Positions 12,497 to 24,408 of a stretch of DNA of 64,000 bases are shown here, in pieces (the first letter of the stretch is position 1; each line of letters begins with the position of its first letter). The translations under genes were made by a program, and so were the position numbers. Source of the DNA: Astrocystis sublimbata (lineage: Eukaryota; Ascomycota; Sordariomycetes; Xylariales; Xylariaceae); assembly GCA_022453515.1 (NCBI GenBank), contig JAJNNY010000035.1:248001-312000 (forward strand). Reading direction: 5' to 3'. Under the pieces are notes generated by a model. That model was not told where the DNA came from. It searched no databases and saw only the letters and a list, made by a program, of their open reading frames with translations.

Positions 12497-13056
12497 AGAT
12501 CAGATGTGGCCTTGCACGATATGATCTGAGATGCGCCTCCTAAAATGCACCCGGTATATAAGAAAAAGGGTAAATCAATGAAACGTGGGGTATGGGTTGA
12601 GCTTGAAGCGGCCTGGTTGATTGCCGTTTAAGGTTGCTTGGTGAATTGCTGGAAGCTTGTGAAAGTAACGACACAGTAAAAAGTGGCATCTGATTGGCTT
12701 AGATGCAGATCTACGAGCGGAGTGGACTCGATGCTCTGATGGCTGCCCAATCATATCCCGCCGGGACTAGCTCGGTGGGGCCAGAGCTTTGGCGCATCTG
12801 GACTAATTTTTTTTTGAGGTTGAGCAGCCTGGCATCAATCTTTCATATCAAAAAGCAGCATCAGACCTTTCTGCTGTTCCTCTGACGACGCGCATTTCAT
12901 CTGGTCCCACGAGCTGGAGTGTATACCTCCTGACCTCGGCATTCTGTTGCTCAAGAATTCAGAATTCGCAATTGAGGTTCTGATCATCGGTCGCACGACC
13001 TATCGTCCGCTTGCCAGTCCTCACGCTTCCCTGATCTCACCGACTGTGTCGTCAAG
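12497..13056. other. Divergent promoter region MSS1/MAK16
   Basis: A 560-bp spacer between divergent start codons must contain both promoters. A duplicated AGAATTC (about 12953-12966) and several CCAAT-like words are visible; no element can be assigned with confidence. Confidence 0.45.
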
Positions 13057-14465
13057 ATGAGTGACGAAATTATCTGGCAGGTCATGTAAGTTTGAAGGTC
13101 TTCTATCACCGGCTCCTTTTACAAGGATCCGGACACATGATTCCTGTGCAATACGATCATCAGGGGATCGGCGCAGCCGTCACACCCAAGTGTCCTACAG
13201 CCATGAATATTTGCTGACCTGGGTTTGCAGTGACAAGCAATTTTGCTCATACAAAGTCAAGGCGACTCGTGAGAGAACATTCTGCCGAAATGAGTAAGCT
13301 ATTATACCCGCGGATATCTTTCAAGACAGCTGCTGACCAAAGCAGGATGAACATATCTGGATTGTGCAGCAGAACCAGCTGCCCTCTTGCCAACAGGTAG
13401 GTTCCCACCAAGGAGCAGATATCTTTGTGTGCCAACACATGCCGTCAAGTATCGTGACTAAATTGAAACAGCCGTTATGCTACTATACGCCCACACCCAG
13501 ATCCCACGAAGGCGATCAACTACATATACATCAAGACCCCAGAGCGAGCGTGAGTGACCTCCTAATCTATCCCTACGTAGTCGTTTCTGTGATCTCTCTC
13601 AAGTGTCCTCTCTGAATTATATCATGGCTACGGTGTTCTACAATACCCAAAAGCTGTCCAGATGTTGGATCACAAAGGCTAACTCATGTGATGCAGACAT
13701 CTGCCTTCAAAGTTATGGCAGAAAATCAAGCTTTCACAGAATTACCAAGAAGCCTTGGCTCAAATTGAGGAGCATCTCAAATATTGGCCCCAGTACATGA
13801 TTCACAGGGCCAAGCAACGTCTTACTCGTCTCACACAAGTCAGCATTCGGATGAGAAGGCTGGCCAAGGAAGAGGCTAGACTGGGCGAGAAGATTGTCCC
13901 TAAGCTAGCCCCGAAGGTCCGCAGACGTGAAGCGACCAGAGAGCGGAAGGCAGAGGCCGCGGCCAAGCTTGAACGTGCCATTGAAAGGGAGCTACTTGGA
14001 CGACTACGTGAAGGCGCATACGGCGACCAACCCTTGAATGTCAGTGAGCAGATCTGGAAGAAGGTATTGAACGCCATGGAGCGCGAAGGCGAGGCGACCA
14101 GAGATAAGGACCTCGACACTGGAATCGAGGAGGACGAGGAGGAGGGCGAGAGAGAGGAGGAATTCGAGATGGAAGATGAGGAGGAAGAGGAAGATGGCGC
14201 AGTGGAGTACCTTTCCGACTTCGACGAAAGTGAGGAGGACGACTTGGAGGATTTCGAAGACTGGCTGGGAAGTGAGGACGAGTCCGAGACGGGTGCCAGC
14301 GAAGAAGACAGTGAGGATGAATCGGCCAAGAAGCCACTCAAGACTGGCGACAAGAGGAAGAAAGCACCGGTCATCAAAGGCAAGCCGAAGAAGGCGATAC
14401 GGCGTGGACGGGAGATCGAGCACGAACACGAGCTCGAGCACCAACGGCCAGAGCTTGCTTTCTAG
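13057..14465 (+). CDS. 60S ribosome biogenesis factor Mak16
   Basis: Mak16 is a nucleolar protein needed for 66S pre-ribosome maturation and 60S subunit production. Model: five exons, 13057-13085, 13231-13293, 13346-13396, 13472-13549 and 13697-14465, 329 residues (yeast Mak16 about 306). The N-terminus MSDEIIWQVIDKQFCSYKV is diagnostic; cysteines 15, 28, 38 and 43 form the conserved metal-binding-like set (FC..FCRNE..GLC..TSCPLAN). RAHLPSKLWQKIKLSQNY and the IHRAKQRLTRLTQ segment are further family hallmarks. The C-terminal part (about 200-300) is a long Glu/Asp-rich tract followed by a Lys/Arg-rich tail, usual in this family. The first exon is only 29 nt; introns of 145, 52, 75 and 147 bp all start GTRNGN and end AG. 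The intron-rich 5' half hides this gene from simple ORF scans. Confidence 0.95.
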
Positions 14466-15090
14466 ATTCTTTTCCCGGCATTCTGTGGCTGGCATGGCTA
14501 GATTGTTCTTGATACCCCTCGAACCTGAATCAGGACCTATAGCTTTTCCTATGAAATGTAATGTGTACATATCCACACCTTTGGTTTTATTTCATGAAGA
14601 TATCTTGTGTTATTGTCATATTAAAGACCCCAAAGTCCTTTGGTGTCTTTCATTCTCTTGCTTGGCGGGGACATCCACCAGCAGTCGTACTAAATTGGCA
14701 GGTGGGGTGATGGAGGTACCCCACCATCACTTTTAGCTCTCGAGGTACCTGCGCTGTACTGGAGCTTGCAGCACCGTACCTAACCAATCCAGCTCTGGCC
14801 CGTCTGGCTGCCCAAGCTGCTCGGCTGGCAACCAACCTTCCAAGGTTCCAAGGAACTGAGACAAACATCAAACGCCCTGTTTCCTGCGTCCCATTGACCA
14901 TCCCTCCACAATCAAGCTTCTAATCCCCTAATTCCGCCAACCGCCGACTTTACTATTCGAGCGAACCCTACGTCAAGCCTTACCTTTAAACTTTACGCAC
15001 CACACCGGCCAGCGATCGCCGTCCCACTACAGCCACTGGGCTTACCTACCTGTCCTATTCCCGGCCAGAAAGCGAAAAGCGGCGGCAACC
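14466..15090. other. Intergenic, MAK16 3' end and MSO1 promoter
   Basis: About 620 bp between two plus-strand genes. It contains paired GAGGTACC words (about 14715 and 14740) of the dispersed TAGGTACCTA type and a pyrimidine/A-rich stretch before the MSO1 start (about 14940-15060). No further gene seen. Confidence 0.45.
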
Positions 15091-15939
15091 ATGTCTGGCT
15101 GGTACAGCAACATCGTCGGCGCCACCACGTCGCGGATAACCAACCTCCAACGCTCCTACTTCAGCGGCGAAACCGATGGCGACACTGAAGACGACACCCA
15201 CGTGTGCCGCGTGCTGCGATCCTACTACACCGAGAAGGGCAAGCCGTTCCCCGGCTGGCTGCCGCCCGACCCCAAGGCGCCGCCGCCCGCCGCTGCCGTC
15301 TACGCTCAGCCGTCGCAGGTGGGCGCGCGATACGGAGGCATGGGCCAGCAGCAGGGGCCAGGCGGCGGGAGCCTGAGCTCGCTGTGGGACAACAACCCGT
15401 CGACGCAAGCGCAGGAGGCGCCGCAGAGTCTGCGGAGAGGCAGAGGGGCGCCCGGTGGTGGTGGAGGTGGAGGGGGCATGCGAAATAGCGGTGGCAGAGA
15501 CAGTCCGTTCGGCAACGCCGACCCGTTTCAGGGCGACACGCTACAGGCGCGGCCGCTGCCGTCGCAAAGGGCTGGCAGCTACCAGACTGGAGGAGGCGCT
15601 CCAACACCGCCGGCGGGCTTGGGCGCGGGCTCGGCGCAGGACAGACTGAAGCAGCGGTTGTTTGGTGGCGCGAGGACGGCGAGCCCGACGGCTACTGGTG
15701 GAGGTCCCTTCAACCCTCCACCTCAACAGAGAGGAGGTGGTGGTTCGGGCGATTACGAGGATCGATTTGCGCCGGGTGGCATGTATGATAATCGGTCTGG
15801 CCGAGGCGGAAGTGGAGGCGGAGGTGATATACCCCAAATGAGCGCCAATGCTCCATGGTCAGATAATGGGTACAACATGCCAGGATCCGGAGGAGGTAGA
15901 CGGCCTGGTGGTTTGCCTAGTGGACCGCGGATGAGGTGA
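15091..15939 (+). CDS. Mso1-like Sec1-binding exocytosis protein
   Basis: Mso1 binds the Sec1/Munc18 protein Sec1 and helps vesicle fusion at sites of polarised secretion. One uninterrupted exon gives 282 residues. The N-terminal about 60 residues match the fungal Mso1 Sec1-binding domain: MSGWYSNIVGATTSRITNLQ, then a SGETDGDTEDDTHVCRVLRS block, then YYTEKGKPFPGWLPPDP. The rest is a Gly/Pro/Gln-rich, low-complexity, disordered region typical of filamentous-fungal members and much longer than yeast Mso1. The high-GC, glycine-rich 3' part produces long antisense open frames, which I regard as shadows. The start has an in-context Met directly before the conserved domain. Confidence 0.88.
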   Translation: MSGWYSNIVGATTSRITNLQRSYFSGETDGDTEDDTHVCRVLRSYYTEKGKPFPGWLPPDPKAPPPAAAVYAQPSQVGARYGGMGQQQGPGGGSLSSLWDNNPSTQAQEAPQSLRRGRGAPGGGGGGGGMRNSGGRDSPFGNADPFQGDTLQARPLPSQRAGSYQTGGGAPTPPAGLGAGSAQDRLKQRLFGGARTASPTATGGGPFNPPPQQRGGGGSGDYEDRFAPGGMYDNRSGRGGSGGGGDIPQMSANAPWSDNGYNMPGSGGGRRPGGLPSGPRMR

Positions 15940-16887
15940 GAGCTTAGGATTTACCTAAGAGCATAGCGCAAATCAAAAGAAGTCACAATCTAAGGGCGCG
16001 TTATGGTCCGGCGACATGATGCAAATACCTAGGTACCTAAGGTATCTCCATCTCTGCGAGAAACCTCCGGTCTCGAGAACCGTCGGACATCAGGGGTGGG
16101 CGTGGGTTTAAAACTTCAAGATATTACGTTGGCCGGGTTACTGCTTTCATTCTAGCCATCTACATATAGAAATGACTCTGGCCGATGTTAACATCCTTAC
16201 GGGCGTGACTCAGCATCGCCCGCAGATTAGGATCGTTGCCATATCTCCAACTGCCTAACTACAGTACTATTCTACTTTACGCAAATCAACACTGCATGTG
16301 TTGTTCTCCCCTTTCGCATGAGTGGTACTTGTGAGTTCACTTTGGCTGTTGCCTGATTTCGATTGCGCGTCTTCTGTTGCGGTTGTGGATTCAAAGACGG
16401 TTTCTTGTTAGTGGCAAAGCGCAGTCGAGATGTTGAGTGGCTCGCCACATGACACCTGCATGCTTTCCACCTGCATGGCATTGAGTGAGTGATGCGTACT
16501 CTGGCGCGAATACAGGGCAGCACAGCACTAAAGCTGCTACGGATAGGCTGCCGTGGGCAACTCGGAACCTTGGAAGTGACTTCCAATGCGGCTGGAAAAT
16601 GTACTGATCGGAGGTATAGCCTAGCCGTCCCTTCCTACTGGGTAACTGCGGGGCCTCCGGCTTATAGGTAGAGACGTCAGGCTCATAGAATCGCACATGT
16701 GCTCCTGCAGTTCACATGCTTTTCCGCCCTTTTACCTCACCTGACACCTAAGCAATCATCACAATCATCTCTCTGGAAACTGTCTCCTCGAGATACCTAT
16801 CCAGCATTCTATCCTCTCCGTCCTCTGTGGTGTCCAATTTAAGCATCACTTACTTGTATTATTTAATTATAGCCGCCCCACCTCGCG
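15940..16887. other. Intergenic, GYP7 promoter region
   Basis: About 950 bp between MSO1 and GYP7, both plus strand. The perfect palindrome TAGGTACCTA lies at 16030-16039. Open frames on the minus strand (16272-16696) show no domain and are rejected. Confidence 0.45.
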
Positions 16888-19440
16888 ATGACATCAGATC
16901 CATTGCGAGGGCGGGCTAGTTCCCCAACTGGCAGTTTCTACGCCATGAGCGACGACGAAGAAGGCGAGTACAACACCGTTACTCACACCGAGGCCGGTCG
17001 CGGAGTCAAGCTGCTGTACTCCAAGAGCAAGGTCTACATCCACCCCACCCCATCGTCCAAAGACAACATACCAGGTTACATCGCCCTGTTGCAGCAGAAA
17101 GGCCTCGCCGGCGAGCGACCCTCATCCTCCTCATCCACAGCTACCAACTCACCGGCCGCTTCGGATCTCCTACTAGCATGGCTGCCTGAGTCTTCTCTGG
17201 GCGACGCCGCTAGTTTTTACGTCAAAGTCGATCTGACAGACGGTGACTCTCCCCCGAAACAGAGTTACTTGGTGCCGTCACCCCCGACGGTGACGACTCA
17301 CCGAGGGTCGATTGGCCACTATGCATTTGCTATACCTGTAAATGCCATATACTCTCTCCTTGTGCGACCACCAAGCCTCGGGTGGTGGTTCGGGTCAGTC
17401 GTGCTCAATACGAGAGCAGGAGATAGCTTTCCGGCGCTTTTCTTCCACGATAGCGAATGCCAGTCCACTATCCTGCAGAAGAAGAAGATAGCGAGGGAGA
17501 ACTTCGACCCTTTCGGAGAAAATGGCCAGGTCTTCTGGGGAGGCGATGAGGTCTTACGATGGTTGAGACGTTACGTTCGCATCGAGAGAAGTGGCGCGGA
17601 CCCGAATATCTACCTTGTCGAGCCTAATAAGGAAGACAGTGAGGGATTCGGTGTCAAGGCTAGCCCCGGGAAACGACCGGAACATGCGCGTAGTGCGTCG
17701 GAACAGGGCTCTTCGTCCGTAGGGCCAAGCGGGTCGCACGATGGTGGCATGGACCCAGTCATGAAGTTCGTCAAGGAAACCGGGTGGAACATTATGGAGA
17801 AATTCAGTAAGGTGACGACTTTCACCAGAAAGACGGCACAAGACATAATGGACAACCCAAAAATACCGCCTCAGGTACGAAGATTGATGGGAAACCCCGA
17901 GGTACAGACCATCCAGAACGAATTCGACAGCGCTAGGATATATCTAGCACGCTGGGCTATGGGCATCGCGGAACAGAGCGAGCGAGACCGAACTAAGAAG
18001 ATCTGGACAGCAAGGGATGTCCTGGAAATGGAAGACACGGATGTTGGCGAGTTCGAGCTGCTCGACTCAAGCTCCATGTCTCTTGAGGACAGAAGAAATC
18101 CCGTGACTTTGAAGGAATGGAATGGCTTCTTCGATCCCCAGACAGGCAGACTCATCATGACAACCGACGAAGTCAAGGAGCGTCTATTCCACGGCGGCTT
18201 GGATCCGGAAGATGGAGTTCGCAAGGAAGCCTGGCTGTTTCTGCTAGGTGTTTACGAATGGTATAGCACAGCAGAAGAACGGAAGGCCCAACTAGCATCT
18301 CTGAGAGACGCCTATGTGGTACTAAAGGCCGCGTGGTGGGAGAGACTTGCCGACCTCGGTGGCGAAGGCGAAGAGGGCGAGTGGTGGAGAGAGCAGAAGG
18401 GAAGAATCGGTAAGTTCGAATCGCATCCACGGTCTCTTGTGTCACATCAGCGTTCTAACTAGCATATTCAGAAAAGGATGTACATCGGACAGACCGCAAC
18501 GTACCTATCTTTGCCGGCGAGGATATTCCACACCCGGACCCCGACTCTCCATTCGCTTCAGTGGGGACCAACGTTCACATGGAGCAGCTGAAAGATATGC
18601 TCCTCACATACAACGAGTACAACAAGGACTTGGGTTACGTTCAGGGCATGTCTGACTTGCTTGCGCCGATATACGCCGTTATGCAGGACGATGCCATCGC
18701 CTTCTGGGGCTTCCAGCATTTCATGGATCGGATGGAAAGAAACTTCCTTCGCGATCAATCCGGCATGCGAAACCAGCTCCTCACCCTCGATCACCTGGTG
18801 CAGTTCATGGATCCCAAGCTCTATGCCCATCTAGAAAAAGCCGACAGCACCAACTTCTTCTTTTTCTTCCGCATGCTCCTGGTATGGTACAAGCGCGAGT
18901 TCAAGTGGATGGACACTCTACACCTGTGGGAGGTGCTCTGGACAGATTATCTGAGCAGCAGTTTCCATCTTTTCATGGCGCTGGCTATCTTGGACAAGCA
19001 CCGCGACGTGATCATGAACCATTTGCAGCATTTTGATGAGGTGCTCAAGTATAGTATGTGCCCCCTTCCCCCCTTTCCCCCCTACTTTTCTGGTAATTTC
19101 ATGCTCACATATAGTAGTGAACGAACTCTCCGAAACTATCGACCTCGAATCTACCCTGATCCGCGCCGAGTACCTATTCCGCCGCTTCCAACGGCTCATC
19201 GACGCCTTCGACAAGAAGCAGAACTTCCCAGCGCCGCGGTTGCAGCCGAAGCCAGGCCAATCCTCCGAGTCTCCGAAGCCGTCATCCGCTGCGCCGTCCC
19301 AGCAGAATGGGAAGGCGCCAGAGAAACCGGCCAAGACGATTAGCCCTGAGCTCAGAAAGCTTCTGAGCAGAAATGTCGATGTGCTTCCTCGCAAGGTGGT
19401 GCAGAAGCATGGGGATGGGCTTGGTAATGTGACTTCCTAG
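16888..19440 (+). CDS. Gyp7-type TBC Rab GTPase-activating protein
   Basis: Gyp7 proteins stimulate GTP hydrolysis by Rab7/Ypt7-type GTPases and so control endosome-vacuole traffic. Model: exons 16888-18409, 18472-19053 and 19118-19440, 808 residues. N-terminal DUF3548-like domain (from GVKLLYSKSKVYIHP to about residue 230), then a linker and a TBC domain from about residue 430. The arginine finger is in IEKDVHRTDR (R513, immediately after the first splice junction) and the glutamine finger in YVQGMSD (Q565), so both catalytic residues are present. The last exon encodes the family ending NELSETIDLESTLIRAEYLF plus a Pro/Ser/Lys-rich tail. Intron 1 is 62 bp. Intron 2 (GTATGT) ends in TAGTAG, a tandem acceptor; I chose the second AG (YMNELS) because relatives have one residue there. 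Confidence 0.93.
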
Positions 19441-19969
19441 GCTGTGCCTGAGTTATCGGCTCAGTCATTGACATGAGTAAGAATTCCGCTTCTTACATTA
19501 CTGGGCATGGGCAATGCTCACTTGTTCGTCGAGTGGAAGGACATCGAATTTGTTTCGGGTTGAAATTTCATACAAGGGGCATGGAGTCTGGAGTTTGTTA
19601 GCTCACGCGCAACTATAAGGAACGGTCTCGAATGATATGGGAGTTATACTATACAAACACAAGGTACCTACCTCGGTATGTATGGTAGAGTAAGGTGGTG
19701 CCTCCAACTAAATCTCCATTTCTGCGTTTGGTATAATGATTAGCTATAGGTACTTGATTCGCTAGCTCCCGAAGTAAACAGCTGCTCGCTTGATGATAGG
19801 ATTAGTTGTTGCAAGAAAATAAAAACTCTGATTACAGGGATGATAATAAGCAAGTATAACGCAAACATTTCCTTGACTTCCCACGCTTGAACCTGTCCCA
19901 TTGATTTACCCGTACACCAAACCACATCAAAACACTATCATAAACCCTCCTCGCACCGTCTTTGTTCTT
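19441..19969. other. Convergent intergenic, 3' ends
   Basis: About 530 bp between the GYP7 stop and the stop of the minus-strand hypothetical gene. It holds 3' untranslated sequence and one AAGGTACCTA word (19661-19670). No gene recognised. Confidence 0.45.
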
Positions 19970-20549
19970 TCACCTCCTTACAGCAGGGACATATGTGGCG
20001 AGCGAGAAGCCGCCATTATCGCCCTTTCGGGTCTTGACGCTGGGGTCGTGGTACCCGACATCGTAGGTGCGGCGGTCGCCTTCGGTGTAGAAGGTCCGGA
20101 TGCCTTCGGGCCTGTTCCCCTTGACCGGCCTGTACTGCGTTGTCTGGCCCGGGATCACGGGCTGGTGGATCCACTGTCGCTTCTCCGGATCTTTGGCCGT
20201 GGGCGCCCCGGGCGACGAGAGCGGTAGCTCTTCCGAGTTGTAGTATACGGAAGGATATTTCGCGCGTCCTGGCAGCTGCTCTGGCGCTTTCGCTTGCTGT
20301 GCTCGCACTTCGCGCGCGTAGATCCAGGTCTGCGCGCTGGGGTCCTTTTGCTTCCACGGGACGCCGCCTAGGTCGTACTGGGAGGTGTTAGTTGGTTGTT
20401 AGGTGAGGGGGAGGGGATGAGTGAGAGTGTGAGAGTGTGTGAGTGTGTGAGTGAGTGAGTGTGTGACATACGTAGGATGAATCTGTTGGTGTTCGACGTG
20501 CGGGCGTGTAGCCCTCAGGGGCTGAGTTGCATGATCCCGATGCAGACAT
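19970..20549 (-). CDS. Hypothetical protein, 161 residues
   Basis: I do not recognise this family. Model: exons 20549-20472 and 20377-19970, joined in phase 0 across a 94-bp intron (GTATGT...CAG), 161 residues. The protein begins MSASGSCNSAPEGYTPARR and continues through a YDLGGVPWKQKDPSAQTWIY segment; a Pro/Arg-rich middle (PGRAKYPSVYYNSEELPL) and a tail with many Tyr, Thr and Arg follow. No signal peptide or membrane segment; it is basic, soluble and probably compact with disordered ends. The composition and splice phase look coding, while the competing antisense and +1 frames look like shadows. The intron carries GTGAG/GTGTGA microsatellite sequence (about 20415-20468 on the plus strand). 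Convergent with GYP7. Confidence 0.6.
20415..20468. repeat. GTGAG/GTGTGA microsatellite
   Basis: Imperfect tandem GTGAGT, GAGTGT and GTGA units occupy about 54 bp. They lie wholly inside the intron of the 161-residue hypothetical gene. Confidence 0.8.
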
Positions 20550-21676
20550 GATGGAAAATAGGAGGAGAGGAAAGATCAGATAGTTCGTATGTTGGATTCA
20601 GTTTCTGAGCGCTCCAAGTTTCTTTTGGAATGAAGCTGATCTGAGTAGCACATATTGATAAATTCGAAGGCCAGCGGCCTCGCCAATTTATACCGCAAGT
20701 TTCCATCCAACTCACCATCACGAGTTTTGCATCCGAGTTCACCAGCACCACTGCGCTGAATTGGGCGAATTGCTCTTGCCGCTGGTAACGCATGAAGTTT
20801 CGCGCCTGGTCTTCAGAAGGCCGAAGCCTCCTTTCCTGCGGCGCTCAAATAACGACAAGATCTCTCCTACGTACGTCCAATCATGGCCTTCTGTCAATAC
20901 CAGCGAGGCTCGCGACGATGCAATGAGGAACCAACTGCAGGATTCAAGCGCTCGGCGCAGCAGACGATGAGGAACCTACATCGCTAAGGATAGATCAAAT
21001 TAGTACCTAAGTCTTGGTAGGATCAGTAAATAGTTCATGCAACAACATTATGGCATTTTACATCTACCTCCTATCTACTCAGCTACCTGCCTTGGTGGTG
21101 GCCATACATGGAACCCGACAGTATGGTGTTTCGCGCCGAGACTCACACCCCGGGTGCCCGGGGCCGCGCTTATAGGTCTAAAGCAGCCAGCGTTCATTCG
21201 ACAGCGTGAACATATCACCAACAATTGTGTCTCATGAAGCTAGAGTGCGTGTGGAAAGCAGGTGGCTGTGTGAATGAATTATCTTAGCATCAGTGCAAGG
21301 CATATAGTAGAACGCATCTTGAGATCGGTTACCAGTCTCCGATTAGGCGCCGGTCCATATGTATTTAGGTGTTGGTTGTACTGTAAGCGCTGGCAGGGTT
21401 CTAAGTAACCTCTTCTGGGCCATACATAGTTCGTACACCCTCATATCGCACAGCCTCACTCATGAGCTCTTATATACAACCATATAAAGTCACGCTGTAG
21501 TTAAACTCGAAGCGACCTTCCTCATCAAATACAATAAACATATCACACTCCACCCGCACCTATCTACCCCAATCTACATATTGCACGCTCCTAGCCCTGC
21601 TCCCTCTCTACACCTACACTTACACCAACATCAACAACGACAACATCTCGCAACTACCCACGCTCACACCACAGCA
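20550..21676. other. Divergent intergenic region
   Basis: About 1.1 kb between the minus-strand hypothetical gene and the plus-strand DUF3632 gene. A GC-rich near-palindrome, CCCCGGGTGCCCGGGG, sits at about 21149-21164. The 140 bp before 21677 is C/A-rich and G-poor, which fits a 5' leader. No extra gene found. Confidence 0.45.
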
Positions 21677-22751
21677 ATGACCTCCCTATTTCGTTCCCTC
21701 GAAGCCGACGACCTCACAGAGGACGAAAGACCCATCTTCGACGTCCTGAAAGCCAGTCTCTACTACCCTAGCACGCCCGATGTCCTAGCCCAGCGCCTCT
21801 CAGACGACATCGTCTTCTTCTGCAAGTCGGCACGCGAGGGCGAGGACCCCGGCGCGATTCTCTCCATAGTGTTGACCGTGGTCTTCGACATGATCGCCTG
21901 CATACCGGCAGACCACGAGTGGCAGGACGCCTGGGCCAAGGCTATCACTTGCCTGCGGGGCCAGGAGCCGTTGCCCCCGAGGGGCGACATCATGGTGAGA
22001 TCACACAACAAACATCTTCTTCACTTAATTCTCAAAAATGAAAGCTGATCTGTAATGTCTCCGACGCAGCCGCAGGAATTGTCATGGCAAGATATGACCC
22101 TGTTCCAGCAAGAACAGAGAGAACTCACAGGTGCGTATGCGTATACATGGGCTTCTCGCCCGTTACTACCACTTTACCCAGATAATCCCTCTCGACATCT
22201 CAATAACTAACCTGCCTATTCTATCCTATCTAGACAGGCACAAGGGCGCCAAAGACGTTTCGCAATGGAGGAATGTGACCTCGTTCAACGCCCGCCTGTA
22301 CGCCTCGGGCGTGACCAACACGCACTACTTCCCGCTCTGGGACCTGCGTGACACTGTGGAGATGCACGACAGTGCGGCGACGGTGCCGAGGGACGACATG
22401 TGGGTGGCGACCGAGTGGGTGGTCCGCTGCGCGGATAGGATCTTCGAATTCATGCGGCACACCGATGAGCCTGTGGAGGAGAAAGAGGAGCGGGCTTGTA
22501 AGTTTGGCAAGAAATTCGCGGCCATGGAGGGCGTGGGGCTGTTGAGCGTCCAGCGCTGGAATCTGTGGAAGCAGTGGTTTGAAAGGGAGAAGAGTAGGCT
22601 TGAGGGAGACCATACTGCGGACCTGGCAGTTCTTACACGGATCTTAGAGGTTGTGAAGAAGATGCACGAGGCTGAGGAAGAGGGCGAACGTCAAGACTCC
22701 CTGCTGAGATCAACGGAACATGATTTAATCGAGAACACACGGAATGAGTAA
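21677..22751 (+). CDS. DUF3632 family protein
   Basis: Fungal DUF3632 proteins have no known function. Model: exons 21677-21994, 22070-22130 and 22234-22751, 298 residues; introns of 75 bp (GTGAGA) and 103 bp (GTGCGT) keep phase. It starts MTSLFRSLEADDLTEDERP. The family hallmark is a helical repeat-like core in which WRNVTSFNARLYASGV is followed by a WDLRDTVE segment. Mostly alpha-helical, acidic at the ends, no signal peptide or membrane segment, so probably cytoplasmic or nuclear. DUF3632 proteins are often multi-copy and variable between strains of filamentous fungi; here it is single and sits among housekeeping genes. A G-poor C/A-rich leader precedes it. Its 3' end faces VPS55 with 208 bp between stops. 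Confidence 0.85.
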
Positions 22752-22959
22752 AATGTAATACATCGAAAGTTTATCAGACTGCCGGCTGCGCCTACATAGA
22801 TAGATAGATACAACTATGCTGAGCCAATGATATTATCCCCCCCTGCAAACACCCGACCACGCCATGAATCCAGAGAACAAAAATGAAAAATTTCTGATTT
22901 GATTTGCTCCTCTGCCTTGGGGAAAAGGAGATATCTCCCTCATGAAATGTGGGGATGTA

Positions 22960-23604
22960 TTAGAATTCCTGCTCTTCCTGGAAAGCCATGCCGAAGCTAA
23001 TGATGGTCCCGTAAATCAACAGACCTCCGACGATGCACATGATCATGGCAGGAACTTCGATGAGGCTTGAGTGGGCGAGGAGGACGGGGAGAGCTACGTG
23101 AGAGAGGAAATGTTAGCAGAAACTCCATGCATGGCTAAGACGCACGTGCGTGGGTGTGGAAGGGGTTTATCGTGGATGGGCCCAAGGAGCCTCTGGTTGC
23201 GCTTCGCGTCAGAGCACGCTTCGGCAAACCAACGGCTCTTTCGCCTGATGCCCAAACCTAAACCCAACTTCAATTCCATTTCCACTCCATCCCGCAAAAC
23301 ACTCTCAGAAAAAGCAAGACCGCATGACGAAAACAAAAGATAACGTACCAACACCCATCACCACCAGAAACCCAGTGCAGAAGCGTCCGAGGTCGAGCAC
23401 GGCATTGCCGGAGCTCTCGACAAAGTCGTCCGGGTTGGACAGGCGGCCGCAGATCCAGTTGGGCAGGGGCGCCAGCACGTACGTGCCCACGACCAGCAGG
23501 GGGTAGTACTCCTTGTAGAGCGCGCAGGAGAGGATGACGAGCAGGAAACCGACGGCGAGCACGAAGGACAGCGCGATGATGGTCTTCAGACCCGCGTTCG
23601 ACAT
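22960..23604 (-). CDS. Vacuolar protein sorting protein Vps55
   Basis: Vps55 is a small tetraspanning membrane protein that works with Vps68 at late endosomes in traffic to the vacuole; animal relatives are the leptin-receptor-overlapping transcript proteins. Model: exons 23604-23349 and 23093-22960, 129 residues. Exon 1 encodes MSNAGLKTIIALSFVLAVG, the YYPLLVVGTYVLAPLPNW block and a SNPDDFVE motif typical of the family. Exon 2 encodes ALPVLLAHSSLIEVPAM and the ending GMAFQEEQEF. Four hydrophobic segments are visible. The 255-bp intron (GTACGT...GTAG) is the longest among the well-supported models here. Divergent from PRE5, convergent with the DUF3632 gene. Confidence 0.95.
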
Positions 23605-24408
23605 GGTGGATGGGTGGGTGGGTGGCTACTCTCTGAGCGCGCGACTTGATGGGTGGTGTAATCGAATAAGAGGTTGCGATGGTGGGTGTGTCTGTCTGCC
23701 TGTCTCGGACGACGGCTCGAGGCGTTTATTTAGTTAGGAGCGCGGTTTTGGATGGCTCGTTGATGGCGGCGCGATGGTTCGCTCGGATTAGCGCTTGGAG
23801 GTTATGGGGTTTAAGGAATGGATGGGTTCGGTATTGTGAGCCCTCAGATGCGTTTCGTGGGAGGGCGGGTTTCGAGGCTATGGTACAGAGGGGGCAGATG
23901 ATGGATCACGCACGATGGTTTGCGACGGAGCTGTTGTTGTTCGGCCAGGCTGTGATGCAATACCCGACGGCGATCTACTGCACCATGCACTGTACTATGC
24001 ACTGCAGGCCGCCCATGTTCATATGAAGGCTTAAAGGACAGCTTGAGCCACACTTAACGGGATGTGGCTGGAGAGATCTGGTCAGACCCCGGCGAGGTAC
24101 GTACCTGCGCAAGACTCATGTACAAGGTACTTCCGATTTAGCTAGGTCTGGCAAGTGGGATGGTCCCGCATTGCGCTACACCCCATCAGGTCGAAGCAAC
24201 GAAGCTTGGAGCTGCCTGCGTTGCGATTGCCCTCCACCAAGACAACACAGCTGTAGCCTCGCAGTGCTGCTCATCGACAACCTCCATTCTTCATTCAAAC
24301 AAGCCACTATCTACTCCACCTTCACGCCCACCTATCTCCCTCCCGACACTGCTTGCCACATAACCACACCCACGGAACTCCCGTACTGCTAGACGGCATC
24401 CCGGCACC
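23605..24408. other. Divergent promoter region VPS55/PRE5
   Basis: An 800-bp spacer between divergent start codons. A short run of tandem GGTGGATGGGTG-like units lies just upstream of VPS55 (about 23604-23625). A TGCACTGTACTATGCACTGCA direct repeat of the TGCACTG kind occurs around 23984-24006. No clear proteasome-type PACE element was seen. Confidence 0.4.

Noticed and set aside
13802..14576. Long antisense frames across MAK16 exon 5
   Set aside because: They mirror the Glu/Asp-rich codons of MAK16 as Ser/Leu runs and are shadows.
15161..15837. Long antisense frames across MSO1
   Set aside because: They arise from GC-rich Gly/Pro codons of MSO1 and have no features of their own.
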